This document shows positions 1-8,408 of a stretch of 64,000 nucleotides of DNA, piece by piece (the first letter of the stretch is position 1; the number at the start of each line of letters is the position of its first letter). Under the pieces are notes generated by a model. It did not search any database. It was given only the letters and a program-made list of their open reading frames with translations, and was not told the DNA's origin. This DNA comes from JAJRXR01 sp041987545. Its GTDB lineage: Bacteria; Planctomycetota; Phycisphaerae; Phycisphaerales; UBA1924. Position numbers and translations under genes: made by a program. The DNA lies in the NCBI GenBank assembly GCA_041987545.1, contig JBHIWH010000006.1, positions 180,172-244,171 of the forward strand. Reading direction: 5' to 3'.

Positions 1-306
1 GAGTACCACGGCGACCTGCACGCGGGGAACATCATCGTCAGCCGTCACGGCGTGCGGTTCGACGTCAAGCTCGTGGACCTGCACGACCACGGGCGCTCCA
101 GCGCCTGGAACATCCGCTCGGACGTCGTGGACCTGGTCCGCGTGTTCTACGACGTGCTGGGTGGCAAGAAGCACTACTCGGCGATGCCGCCCGAGATCAA
201 GGCGATCTGCTGCGGGCTGCGACGGGACCTGATCATGAAGAAGTTCCCGACGGCGGTGAAGCTGCGGAATCACCTCGACTCGTTCGAGTGGTCGAGCAAG
301 GTGTGA
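1..306 (+). CDS. Lipopolysaccharide kinase-like protein, 3' fragment
   Basis: The reading frame is open from the first base, so the 5' part lies outside the window; 101 residues remain. It begins with EYHGDLHAGNIIV, the catalytic-loop pattern of protein-kinase-fold small-molecule kinases (HGDLHxxN). About 15 residues later VKLVDLHDHG stands where the metal-binding DFG equivalent is expected. This places it with the Kdo/heptose kinases (WaaP/InaA/RfaY type) that phosphorylate lipid A-core sugars on the inner face of the inner membrane. A second kinase of this fold lies at 4322-5155 beside a WaaE-like glycosyltransferase, which supports an envelope-glycolipid role. The substrate cannot be told from this fragment. 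The fold assignment is fairly safe and the exact function is inferred. Confidence 0.7.
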   Translation, partial: EYHGDLHAGNIIVSRHGVRFDVKLVDLHDHGRSSAWNIRSDVVDLVRVFYDVLGGKKHYSAMPPEIKAICCGLRRDLIMKKFPTAVKLRNHLDSFEWSSKV

Positions 307-331
307 GCGACGCAGCCAGCGTCGGCGCCGA

Positions 332-1552
332 TCAGCCCTCGAGCACGAACTTCCGCTCGTCCCAGAGCTTGTCGAGGCGCTCGCGGAAGCTGGGCTTGTC
401 GGGCAGGCTGAGCCCGCAGGCGCCCAGCAGCTCGACCAGGCCCAGGTAGTCGCGGACCGCGACGTGCTCGCGCCCGACGCGGGGGCGGGAGGCGTTGGTC
501 TTGGCCTGGACGGCGGTCAGGTCCGCCATGTTGTGGTAGTTCCCGAGGGGGAGGCAGACGCACGTGGCGCTGTAGCCGTAGGCGCAGAAGACGGACGCCT
601 CGCACGCGCCGCCCGGCATGAGCTTGCGTTGCCAGCGGTAGGGCGAGTCGGTGTCCTTCTCGATCGAGAGGGGGTGCTCGTCCTTGCCGGCGAGCGTCTC
701 GGCGACCTTGGCGACCGCCGCGGTGAGCTCGGGCGTGAACACGCTCACCCGGTCGCCCACTCGGACGATGGGTCCGGCGCCGATGGGCGAGTCGGTCGGG
801 AATGAGCGGGAGTTCTCGAGGCAGATGAGCCTGGCCGGCTCGGGGATCGAGCCGTTGCGGCAGGCGGCGATCGCGCCGACGAACCCGATCTCCTCGGCCA
901 GCGTGAACAGCACGCGGACGTCGCCGACGGCCTTGCCCTCGCGCCTCGCCAGGCGCAGCTCCTCGATCGCGCTGACGGCGGCCGCGACCGCGGCCAGGTC
1001 GTCGCAGGCGCTGGTGAACAGGACGCCGCCCTCGACGGCGTCGCCCTCGTCGGGCGCGTCCAGGATCTCGGGCGGGGGTAGCTCCCACACGCCCACGTCG
1101 CCCGGCTCGGCCGGGGCGCCCGCGTTGTCGAGTGCGGCTCGGAAGAGCTTGAAGGGCTTCTCCTCGTCCCCGATCCGCTCGGCGACGACGGCGCGGCTGG
1201 CCGCCCGCCCCGAGTGGATCAAGATCGGCGCGTCGGGGAAGTAGTCGTCCATGACGCCGCCCCGGAACTCAAGCGTGAGCGAGGCGCCCTCGCGCTGCCG
1301 GACGACGAAGGCGGGGTGGTCGAGGTGGGCCGTGAAGTAGATCGGCCCGGCGCCCGCGTCCGCGTCGGGGTCCTTGAACGCGAGCGTGAGGTTGGCGTGC
1401 TCGTCACGCGTGAGCGTCAGGTCGTCGCGCTCGCGCGCCCACGACTCGATCCACGCGACGACGCGGCCCTCGTGCCCGGCGGCGGTCGGGATCGAGGTCA
1501 GCTCGCGGAGCCAGCGGGTGTACGTCCGGGCGCGGTCTGTGGGCAGGGGCAT
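332..1552 (-). CDS. M42/M20-type zinc metallopeptidase
   Basis: The 406-residue product has the metal-ligand pattern of the M28/M42/M20 co-catalytic zinc peptidases. In order these are a His in FTAHLDHPAF, the bridging Asp in FTSACDDLAA, the Glu pair in LAEEIGFVGA, a Glu/Asp in CLENSRS, and a late His in LPLGNYHNM. Family members are cytoplasmic aminopeptidases or amidohydrolases acting on short peptides or N-acyl amino acids. The final 'GNYHN' His is M42-like, so an aminopeptidase is the best guess. No signal peptide is seen. Its ATG lies 21 bases downstream of the stop of the DEAD-box helicase on the same strand, so the two are probably cotranscribed. No strong ribosome-binding site precedes the start. 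Confidence 0.8.
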   Translation of the reverse strand: MPLPTDRARTYTRWLRELTSIPTAAGHEGRVVAWIESWARERDDLTLTRDEHANLTLAFKDPDADAGAGPIYFTAHLDHPAFVVRQREGASLTLEFRGGVMDDYFPDAPILIHSGRAASRAVVAERIGDEEKPFKLFRAALDNAGAPAEPGDVGVWELPPPEILDAPDEGDAVEGGVLFTSACDDLAAVAAAVSAIEELRLARREGKAVGDVRVLFTLAEEIGFVGAIAACRNGSIPEPARLICLENSRSFPTDSPIGAGPIVRVGDRVSVFTPELTAAVAKVAETLAGKDEHPLSIEKDTDSPYRWQRKLMPGGACEASVFCAYGYSATCVCLPLGNYHNMADLTAVQAKTNASRPRVGREHVAVRDYLGLVELLGACGLSLPDKPSFRERLDKLWDERKFVLEG

Positions 1553-1573
1553 GACGGTCCGCCGAGGAAGGTC

Positions 1574-3259
1574 TTACTTGCGGCCCGTGCGCATCCGCCC
1601 GCCGAGGCGCTTGGGCGGGAGCTTGCTGGGGACGACGCCGCCCGGGAACTTCTTGGCCCGCTCCTCGTCGGAGAGGCTCTGGGCGACCTCGGTCGGATCG
1701 TCGATGAGGTGGCGGGGCTTGTGCTCCTTGGGCTCGACGCCCTCGACGACGTACTGGTTGGGCTTGGGCTCGTCCTTCCAGTCGCCAGGCCGCTCGCGGT
1801 GCTCGAAGTCGGGGTAGTCGAGCTTGGGGATCTCGGCGTTGATGAGCAGCTCGATCTGGGTCAGCAGCTTGCCCTGCTCGGGGGTGACGAGGCTCCAGGC
1901 GACGCCCTTGCGCCCGGCGCGCGCGGTCCGGCCGATGCGGTGGACGTACAGGTCCGGGTCGTCGGGCAGGTCGTAGTTGACCACGTGCGAGATGTTCTCG
2001 ACGTCCAGGCCTCGGGACGCCAGGTCGGAGGCGACGAGGACGGCCAGGTCGCCCGAGCGGAACTTCTCCATCACGCGGTTGCGGGCGCCCTGCGTCAGGT
2101 CGCCGTGGATCGCGTGGGCGGTGATGTCGTGGCGGGCCAGCGAGCGGACGACGTCGTCCACGGTCCGCTTCATGCGGCAGAAGACGAGCGTGAGCGCCGG
2201 CTCCTCGTGGGTCAGCAGGTGGGCCAGCAGGCGCCGCTTGTCCCAGGGTTCGACGGTCAGGTAGTGCTGCTCGACCAGGTCCACCGTCAGCGAGCCGGAG
2301 GAGATGACGAGTTTCTCGGGGTCCCGCATGTGCTTGCGGGCGAGGCGCTCGATCTCCTCGGTGAAGGTCGCCGAGACGAAGATCGTCTGGCGGTCACTCG
2401 GGCATTGGGAGAGGATCCTGCGGATGTCGTCGCGGAAGCCGATGTCGAACATCCGGTCGACCTCGTCGAGGACGGCGAACTTGACGGTGTCGAACCGCAT
2501 GTGCCCGCGGTTGACCATGTCCATGACGCGGCCCGGGGTGCCGACGATGATCTCGGGGCCGCGGGACAGCTTGTCGGCCTGGGTGTTGATCGACTGCCCG
2601 CCGTAGACGGCGACCGCGGTCAGGCCCGTGTGCGCGCCCAGCTCGTCGAAGTCCTGGCGGATCTGGATCGCCAGCTCGCGCGTGGGCGCGAGGACGAGCA
2701 CCTGGAACGCCCTGCCCGGCTCGACCATGTTGAGCAGCGGGATCGCGAAGGCGGCGGTCTTGCCCGTGCCCGTCTTGGCCTGGCCCAGCACGTCCACGCC
2801 GGTCAGCGCGACCGGGATGAGCGAGGCCTGGATCTTGGTCGGGTGCTTGAAGCCCAGCGCCTCGATGCCCGAGACCAGGTCCTCGCGCAGGCCCAGGTCG
2901 GCGAAGGTCTTGTCGAGCTCGAAGCTCTCGGGGTTGTGGACCGCGGCCTCGCGCTTGCGGTGCCGCTCGGGCTCGATGTCCGCCTCGTCGCGGCCGCGCC
3001 GACGCTTGCGGCGCTTCTTCTTGCCGCCACCGCCACCCCGGTCGTCACGGTCGCGGCGCGGGCGGTCGTCCCGCGGGCCGCGGTCCTCGCGCGGCTGGTC
3101 GTTGGATTCGACCGAGCTTTCGCGAGAGCCCTCGCCCGAGCCCTCGCGTGGGGCATCGCCCGAGGGCTTGCGCCGGCGCCTCCGGCGTCGCTTCTTCTTG
3201 GGGGCGTCGGGGTTGGCGGCGTTCTCGTCGCGCGGGGCGCGGTCGGCGTCCTCTGTCAT
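1574..3259 (-). CDS. DEAD-box ATP-dependent RNA helicase
   Basis: The 561-residue protein starts with a roughly 120-residue low-complexity tail rich in Lys, Arg, Asp and Gly, followed by a complete helicase core. Visible motifs are a Q motif around KIQASLIP, motif I AKTGTGKTA, Ia PTRELAIQI, Ib GTPGRVMD, motif II as DEVD rather than DEAD, motif III SAT, and motif VI HRIGRTARAGR. Such proteins unwind short RNA duplexes in ribosome assembly or mRNA decay. The frame is open further upstream to 3508, but the ATG at 3259 has GGGGAG about seven bases before it, and the extra N-terminus would be arginine-rich noise, so the short start is preferred. The basic N-terminal tail is probably an RNA-binding extension. 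Confidence 0.93.
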   Translation of the reverse strand: MTEDADRAPRDENAANPDAPKKKRRRRRRRKPSGDAPREGSGEGSRESSVESNDQPREDRGPRDDRPRRDRDDRGGGGGKKKRRKRRRGRDEADIEPERHRKREAAVHNPESFELDKTFADLGLREDLVSGIEALGFKHPTKIQASLIPVALTGVDVLGQAKTGTGKTAAFAIPLLNMVEPGRAFQVLVLAPTRELAIQIRQDFDELGAHTGLTAVAVYGGQSINTQADKLSRGPEIIVGTPGRVMDMVNRGHMRFDTVKFAVLDEVDRMFDIGFRDDIRRILSQCPSDRQTIFVSATFTEEIERLARKHMRDPEKLVISSGSLTVDLVEQHYLTVEPWDKRRLLAHLLTHEEPALTLVFCRMKRTVDDVVRSLARHDITAHAIHGDLTQGARNRVMEKFRSGDLAVLVASDLASRGLDVENISHVVNYDLPDDPDLYVHRIGRTARAGRKGVAWSLVTPEQGKLLTQIELLINAEIPKLDYPDFEHRERPGDWKDEPKPNQYVVEGVEPKEHKPRHLIDDPTEVAQSLSDEERAKKFPGGVVPSKLPPKRLGGRMRTGRK

Positions 3260-3470
3260 GCGTGCTCCCCGGGCGACGCGTTGGCGATCGCCCGATGTGA
3301 TCCGGCCATGGGAGTTCGCATGACCGGGGGCCGTCGGGGTCGGCGGGAAGTCCTTCACGAGGCCCGCAGGCGCGGGCGAGCCGACCCGATCCCCGCCCCG
3401 GCGCGCCTCGGCGCCACAGGGCCTGGGATCGCTGGAATAGTAGCGGCGGGAGTGCGGGCACGCCCCGGGC

Positions 3471-4301
3471 CTAGCCCTCGTCGGTCGGCGGGCGACCGGC
3501 CGGTCCATCCACGGGCTCGCGCGTCAGCTCGAGCAGGGCCAGGTGCTTCATCAGCGTGGCCGCCGCCGTCGAGCCGGCGGCCAGCCAGCCCGGGACCCCG
3601 TCGCGCCACGCCTGCTTGAGGACCATCTGCTTCAGGAACGCGCCGGGGGGCGAGGTGAGCAGGCGGAGGCGAGAGCCCCGGGCGCCCGAGGCGTGCAGGC
3701 TGGCGGCCATGAGGCGCGCATAGCCCGCCTCCTTGGCCAGCTGCTCGCCGAACGTCGCGAACGAGTCGTGGCGGAGCGTGCCGGGCAGGTCGATGACGCG
3801 CTGCCCCGGATCGATGTCCACGACGAGCTGGTCGTGCGGGTCGAGCCCGGTCCAGCGGGCCCGGGCGCGGCGGACCAGCCGCAGGCGGCGCTCGGGCTGC
3901 CAGGCGAAGTCCAGGAACCTGCCCCGCTCGCCCCCCCGCTCGCCGGGCGCGTACCAGACCTTCCGGTTGACCCGGGCGCCGACGACGCTCGGGTCGCCGG
4001 CATCGACGCACGAGGCGACCGAGGCCTTGAGGTCGGGCATGACCGGCTCGTCCGAGTCCAGGCACAGGACCCACTCGGTGGCGCACGCCTCGAGCGCCTT
4101 CTGCTTGGTCTTCACGTGCCCGAGCCAGGGCGAGTCGATGACCCGGGCGCCGGCGTCGGCGAGCAGGTCGGGCGTCGCGTCGGTCGAGCCCGAGTCGACG
4201 GCGACGATCTCGCGGGCGAGGCCGGCGACCGAGTCCAGGACGCGGCCGATGGTGTCGGCGTTGTCCTTGCAGACGATGGCGATGGAGAGGTCGCGGGGCA
4301 C
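3471..4301 (-). CDS. Glycosyltransferase family 2 protein, WaaE/KdtX-like
   Basis: The 276-residue protein opens with LSIAIVCKDNADTIGRVLDS, the GT-A nucleotide-binding start of family 2, followed by EIVAVDSGSTDATPDLL and then LCLDSDEPV. The last carries the DxD-like metal/nucleotide-sugar site. This pattern matches the WaaE/KdtX group that adds glucose to the inner core of lipopolysaccharide at the cytoplasmic side of the inner membrane. The start is a GTG at 4301. It diverges from the kinase-like gene at 4322, with only 20 bases between the starts, which suggests a shared promoter region and a shared envelope pathway. The donor sugar is not predictable from sequence. Confidence 0.82.
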   Translation of the reverse strand: MPRDLSIAIVCKDNADTIGRVLDSVAGLAREIVAVDSGSTDATPDLLADAGARVIDSPWLGHVKTKQKALEACATEWVLCLDSDEPVMPDLKASVASCVDAGDPSVVGARVNRKVWYAPGERGGERGRFLDFAWQPERRLRLVRRARARWTGLDPHDQLVVDIDPGQRVIDLPGTLRHDSFATFGEQLAKEAGYARLMAASLHASGARGSRLRLLTSPPGAFLKQMVLKQAWRDGVPGWLAAGSTAAATLMKHLALLELTREPVDGPAGRPPTDEG

Positions 4302-4321
4302 GGGTCAGCTAGGCTACCGCG

Positions 4322-5155
4322 ATGATCGTGCCGCCGACTGACGGGCTGCGGGTGGCCAGGTACGCCGAGGGCGCCGGCTATTCGCCCGACCAGTGGGCGA
4401 GGGCGCTGGCGGGGGTGGACTGGTCAAAGGCGGAGCTGCTGAGCGACAAGCCCGGCTCGAGCGTGTGGCGGGCGACGCTGGTCGTCCAGAAGCGCCCGAT
4501 GGCGGTCGTGATCAAGTGCGAGCCGATCGAGGGCCTCAAGCGGCGGCTCCAGGTCCTGCTGGGCCGGTCGCACGCCCATCGGCACTGGCGGGGGGCCGAG
4601 CTGCTGAAGGGGCACGGGTTCAGGACGGCGGACCCGAAGGCGATCGTCTACGGGCGCCGCGACGGGCGAACGATCGAGTGCCTGCTGATGGAAGCGCTGG
4701 ACGGCAAGACAGTGCTGGAGCACCTGGCGGCGGGGGACTTGGGAGTTCGGGGGGAGCACGCGGCGGCGCGGGCTGTGGGAGACCTGACCCGCCGCTTGTG
4801 GCAGGCGGGGATCTACAACCGAGACCACAAGGGATCGAACCTGATGGTCGTCGGAGGCGACCCCGCGTGCATCGCGGTGCTTGACGCAGTCGGGTTGAGG
4901 GAGGCGGACATTCTCGAGCGGGCGCTCGACGGAGACCGCGAGTCGGTCCTGGAGAAGATGAGCGCCAAGATCCTGATCGAGGCGAGTGGGTGCGGTGTTC
5001 CGCCCCGCCGCGCTCTGCAGGCGAGGTTTCTGAAGTCGGCCCACCCGGGGGGCCATGACGAGACGCGCCGGTTTGCCGACTCCGTGATGGGTTGGGTCGA
5101 GGCCCACGGCGACCCGACGCCGACCCACGACCCGTTGGCCCGCCCGGGCCGGTGA
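4322..5155 (+). CDS. Lipopolysaccharide kinase InaA/RfaY-family protein
   Basis: The 277-residue protein has a kinase-like fold: a Lys in VVIKCEP that could hold ATP, the catalytic loop YNRDHKGSNLMV around residue 165 (HRDxKxxN type), and VLDAVGLR as the DFG replacement. This layout fits core-heptose or Kdo kinases rather than protein kinases. It would add phosphate to inner-core sugars, giving the outer surface negative charge for divalent-cation bridging. It diverges from the WaaE-like glycosyltransferase, and a related fragment lies at the left end of the window. Its DFG aspartate is kept as VLDAV but the glycines are not, so activity should not be taken for granted. ATG at 4322. Confidence 0.75.
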   Translation: MIVPPTDGLRVARYAEGAGYSPDQWARALAGVDWSKAELLSDKPGSSVWRATLVVQKRPMAVVIKCEPIEGLKRRLQVLLGRSHAHRHWRGAELLKGHGFRTADPKAIVYGRRDGRTIECLLMEALDGKTVLEHLAAGDLGVRGEHAAARAVGDLTRRLWQAGIYNRDHKGSNLMVVGGDPACIAVLDAVGLREADILERALDGDRESVLEKMSAKILIEASGCGVPPRRALQARFLKSAHPGGHDETRRFADSVMGWVEAHGDPTPTHDPLARPGR

Positions 5156-5208
5156 GTACTTGTGCGTGTGGCGCGGGGGCGCGCGGGGCGCTATTCTGTG
5201 CCCTGCCC

Positions 5209-6210
5209 ATGGCATCCACGAGAGCTCCAGCGAAGAAGAAGGCGTCGTCGGCGCGCGCGGCGGGCGGGCCGACGAAGTCCACGCCCTGGTCGCACAAGCC
5301 CCGGGGAAAGAAGGAAGCCCGGGTCTACCTGGGTGACTGCCGGGCCGTGCTGCCGACCATCCCCGAGGTCAAGAAGCGGCAGGTGGACCTGGTCTTCGCC
5401 GACCCGCCCTTCAACTGGGCCCGCGACTACGACCGAATCGGTGCTGGGGCGAAGCACGGCAACGAGGTCTGGGACGACAAGGTCAGCGACCGTGAGTACC
5501 TCGCGTTCACGTACGAGTGGCTCGACCTGTGCTCGGGGGCGCTCAAGGACACCGGGTCGATGTGGGTCAACATCCCGGACACGTGGGCGGCCGAGATCGT
5601 CGTGCACCTCAAGAAGACGATGACGATGGTCAACTGGTGCGTCTGGCACTACCGGTTCGGGCAGAACACCCGGGGCAAGTTCATCAACTCGAAGGTGCAC
5701 GCCCTGTACTTCTGCAAGGACCCGGCGACCAAGACCTGGAACCCGGATCCGGTGCTCGAGGTCTCCGATCGGCGGTCGATCTACTTCGACGCGCGGACCG
5801 AGGACAAGCGGGACGGGATGCCCGCGGGACTGCGCGTGCCGATGGACGTCTGGTACGGCCGGTACTGGGGGCGCGTGCAGGGCAACAACAAGGAGCGGCG
5901 CCACGGGCACGACAACCAGCTGCCCGAGGTCTACCTGGACCGCGTGATCTCGTGCAGCTCCAACGAGGGCGACCTCGTGCTGGACCCGTTCCTGGGTTCT
6001 GGGACCACGGGCGTCGTCGCCCACGCGCTGGGCAGGCGGTTCATCGGGTGCGAGTACTCGAAGGCCAACGCCAGGCACGCCTGCGAGCGGATCAAGGCCG
6101 GCCCGGTGCGGGACCTGGAGGCGATGCGGCACGACTCGACGGCGATCCACGGGCCCCGGCGGAAGTCGGCCCGGGGGGCTGCCGACGCCTCGCGCGGGGC
6201 GGACGCTTGA
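5209..6210 (+). CDS. Site-specific DNA methyltransferase (beta-class N4-cytosine/N6-adenine type)
   Basis: The 333-residue enzyme has a Lys/Ala-rich N-terminal 45 residues, then catalytic motif IV as DLVFADPPFNW and, near residue 265, the SAM-binding motif I as LDPFLGSGTT followed by RFIGCEYS. The order IV before I is that of beta-class amino-methyltransferases, which use DPPY/DPPF at the active site. It would methylate adenine N6 or cytosine N4 in a short DNA site. The ATG at 5209 is chosen because the upstream extension to 5092 lies over the end of the preceding gene. No restriction endonuclease or specificity gene is visible nearby, so it looks like an orphan, possibly regulatory, methyltransferase. 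The recognition site is unknown. Confidence 0.9.
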   Translation: MASTRAPAKKKASSARAAGGPTKSTPWSHKPRGKKEARVYLGDCRAVLPTIPEVKKRQVDLVFADPPFNWARDYDRIGAGAKHGNEVWDDKVSDREYLAFTYEWLDLCSGALKDTGSMWVNIPDTWAAEIVVHLKKTMTMVNWCVWHYRFGQNTRGKFINSKVHALYFCKDPATKTWNPDPVLEVSDRRSIYFDARTEDKRDGMPAGLRVPMDVWYGRYWGRVQGNNKERRHGHDNQLPEVYLDRVISCSSNEGDLVLDPFLGSGTTGVVAHALGRRFIGCEYSKANARHACERIKAGPVRDLEAMRHDSTAIHGPRRKSARGAADASRGADA

Positions 6211-6241
6211 ACGGGCGCCCGCCCGGTGGTAAAGCAGGGTG

Positions 6242-8041
6242 ATGACGCGGACGCGGCCCGGATGCTGGCTGGTGCTCTCGGGGTCGCTGTGCGCCTCGGC
6301 GGGGGGCCAGACGCTCTCGTTCACGGAAGTTGGCGCCGAGGCGGGCGTGGACGTTGTCTACTCGGCGGCCCCGGGCTCGCCCTCGATCCTGGGCGAGATG
6401 TCCGGGGGCGTGGCCGTCGGTGACTTCAACGCCGACGGGTGGCCAGACCTGTTCGCCCCGGGCGGCGGGCTCGAGCCGGATCGCCTGCTGATCAACCGGC
6501 ACGACGGGACGTTCGCCGACGAGGCGGCGGCGTGGGGCGTGGACGTGCTGCACCGCGGCGCGGGCGTGGCCGTCGGCGACGTGGACCGCAACGGGTACCC
6601 GGACATCTTCGTCGTGTCGTACGGCGAGCTGGGCGAGGCGCTGGACGCGTTCTCCAGCCGCCTGTACCTGAACAACGGGCCCGACGCCGAGGGCCAGTGC
6701 TCGTTCCGCGAGGTCGGCGAGCTGGCGGGCGTGCACCGGGTCGCGTCGAGCATCGACGGCACGGGCGCCTGCTTCGGCGACTACGACCTGGACGGGGACC
6801 TGGACCTGTTCGTCAGCGCCTGGATCAACTCGCCCGGGGGCAACCGCCTGTTCCGCAACGACGGCGCAAGCGAGGGCGGGGTACCGACGTTCACCGACGT
6901 GACAGCGGCCGCGGGCCTGATCTCGGTGACCAACCTGCGCGGATTCACGCCCCGGTTCGTGGACATGACGGGGGACCGGTACCCCGAGCTGCTGCTGACC
7001 AACGACTTCGGGACCAGCCGGTACTTCGAGAGCAACGGCCCGGGCGAGGGCATGAGCGGGGGCGTCACGTTCACGGACAAGACCGCGTCGGCGGGCGTGG
7101 TGTTCGACTGCAACGGCATGGGCGCCGCGGTCGGGGACGTGGACGCCGACGGCGACCTCGACTGGTTCATGACCAACATCTACTACCCCCCGCCGGTCGA
7201 TACCTGCGGGAACACGCTGTACGTCAACGACGGGGGCGAGGGCGGCGGGGGCGGCGTGAGCTTCACCGAGATGGCCCGGGAGACGGGCGTCCTGGACGTC
7301 GGCTGGGGCTGGGGCGCGCTGATGGCGGACCTCGACCACGATGGGGACCTGGACATCGCCGCCACCGGCGGGTGGTTCAACTACCCGGCCCGCCCCGCGG
7401 CGCTGTACCTCAACCGCCTGGAGCTGGGCGGGGGGCTGGCCTTTGAGAACGTCGCCGCCCAGACCGGCTTCTCGTTCGTCGGCGATGGGCGAGCGCTGGT
7501 GAGCCTCGACTACGACCGGGACGGGGACCTGGACCTGGTCACGGTGGACAATGGCGAGGCGCTGCGCCTGCACCGCAACGACCTGGCCGGGCCCAACGCG
7601 AACTCGATCACGCTCCGGCTGGTCACGCGGCACAACCCGTGCCTGGCGTCGATGGGCTACGGGACTCGGGTCGTCGTCCGCTCGGGCGGGCGGGAGATGC
7701 TCCGGGTCGTGGACGGCGCCGCGTCGTACCAGGGTCAGTCCGACCTGGCCGTGCATGTCGGGATCGGGGCCGCGGCGGCGGCCGACGAGGTCGAGATCGA
7801 GTGGGCCGACGGCTCGCGGACGCTGCTCACGGGCGTCGCCGCGGGCGAGCACACCATCGTCGCCTACCACGCGGCGGACCTGAATCAGAGCGGGGGCGTT
7901 GATTACCTGGACGTGTTCGAGTTCCTCGTTCGATTCGGCGCGGGGGACGACGGTGCGGACCTGGACGGCTCGGGCTCGCTCGACGTCGGTGATGCGCTCC
8001 GCCTGCTCGAGGAGTTCGCCCGGGCCCGGGCGTGCGGCTGA
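6242..8041 (+). CDS. Secreted CRTAC1-family protein with FG-GAP repeats, ASPIC/UnbV domain and dockerin-like C-terminus
   Basis: The 599-residue protein begins with a short export-type leader ending near LCASAGGQT. It then carries at least seven FG-GAP/VCBS units with calcium-loop cores such as FNADGWPDLF, VDRNGYPDIF, LDGDLDLF, VDADGDLDWF, LDHDGDLDIA and DRDGDLDLVT. These form a beta-propeller. An ASPIC/UnbV domain follows (GYGTRVVVRSGG, then VEIEWADGS). The last 55 residues form a classical dockerin-like pair, ADLNQSGGVDYLDVFEFL and ADLDGSGSLDVGDALRLL. This tail keeps Asp/Asn-rich calcium loops, unlike the GC-type tails elsewhere in the window. The ATG at 6242 overlaps an in-frame GTG three bases upstream. 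It is probably an extracellular or cell-surface adhesive/structural protein; the ligand is unknown. Confidence 0.85.
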   Translation: MTRTRPGCWLVLSGSLCASAGGQTLSFTEVGAEAGVDVVYSAAPGSPSILGEMSGGVAVGDFNADGWPDLFAPGGGLEPDRLLINRHDGTFADEAAAWGVDVLHRGAGVAVGDVDRNGYPDIFVVSYGELGEALDAFSSRLYLNNGPDAEGQCSFREVGELAGVHRVASSIDGTGACFGDYDLDGDLDLFVSAWINSPGGNRLFRNDGASEGGVPTFTDVTAAAGLISVTNLRGFTPRFVDMTGDRYPELLLTNDFGTSRYFESNGPGEGMSGGVTFTDKTASAGVVFDCNGMGAAVGDVDADGDLDWFMTNIYYPPPVDTCGNTLYVNDGGEGGGGGVSFTEMARETGVLDVGWGWGALMADLDHDGDLDIAATGGWFNYPARPAALYLNRLELGGGLAFENVAAQTGFSFVGDGRALVSLDYDRDGDLDLVTVDNGEALRLHRNDLAGPNANSITLRLVTRHNPCLASMGYGTRVVVRSGGREMLRVVDGAASYQGQSDLAVHVGIGAAAAADEVEIEWADGSRTLLTGVAAGEHTIVAYHAADLNQSGGVDYLDVFEFLVRFGAGDDGADLDGSGSLDVGDALRLLEEFARARACG

Positions 8042-8059
8042 TCTCGTAGTCTCGGCGGC

Positions 8060-8356
8060 GTGATCCGCGACGACGGGCAGGGCGGTGTGCTGATAAACCT
8101 CAAGGTCGTGCCGGGCGCTCGGCGCGACGAGGTCGCGGGCGTGCTGGCGTCGCCCGGGGGTGATCGGCTGAAGGTGCGGGTCAGCGCGCCGCCCGAGGGC
8201 GGAAAGGCCAACAAGGCCGTGTGCCGGCTGATTGCAATGACGCTCGGCGTCCGTGCGTCGGCGGTCGAGATCGTCGCGGGCCCGACGAGCCCGGAGAAGA
8301 CGGTGCGCGTGTCGGGCGTGGACCGGGGGGCCGCGGTCGCCGCGCTGGGTTCGTAG
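8060..8356 (+). CDS. DUF167/UPF0235 (YggU) family protein
   Basis: This is a compact 98-residue cytoplasmic protein with the family hallmarks VKVxPxARRDEV near the N-terminus (LKVVPGARRDEV), PPEGGKANKAV in the middle and PEKTVRV near the end. Members are widespread single-domain alpha/beta proteins, and no biochemical role is firmly established. It starts at a GTG 18 bases after the preceding stop. It ends about 50 bases before the MntR-like regulator, whose own promoter and hairpin lie in that gap. The length matches the family. Assignment to the family is confident; no function is claimed. Confidence 0.9.
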   Translation: MIRDDGQGGVLINLKVVPGARRDEVAGVLASPGGDRLKVRVSAPPEGGKANKAVCRLIAMTLGVRASAVEIVAGPTSPEKTVRVSGVDRGAAVAALGS

Positions 8357-8370
8357 CCGGTCCGCGCGCG

Positions 8371-8397
8371 TACAATGTCCGTCCGCGTACGGACGGA
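8371..8397 (+). promoter_or_regulatory. Candidate promoter -10 box and perfect inverted repeat ahead of the MntR-like gene
   Basis: TACAAT at 8371-8376 is a good -10 match. It is followed at once by TCCGTCCG (8378-8385), spacer CGTA, and CGGACGGA (8390-8397), a perfect 8-bp inverted repeat. The right arm runs into the likely Shine-Dalgarno GGAGG (8395-8399), and the ATG follows at 8409. The repeat could be an autoregulatory operator over the transcription start, or an mRNA hairpin hiding the ribosome-binding site. No clear -35 box is seen. The repeat is directly visible; the function is inferred. Confidence 0.55.
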
Positions 8398-8408
8398 GGC
8401 CGGCGGCG

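Noticed and set aside
270..1088. Long minus-strand reading frame rich in Arg and Gly overlapping the metallopeptidase gene
   Set aside because: It lies in another frame inside a gene with clear zinc-ligand motifs; its Arg/Gly/Pro composition is what G+C-rich DNA gives by chance.
1214..3619. 801-residue plus-strand frame covering the helicase gene
   Set aside because: It is the antisense of a complete DEAD-box helicase and shows only Val/Asp/Leu/Arg-rich filler without motifs.
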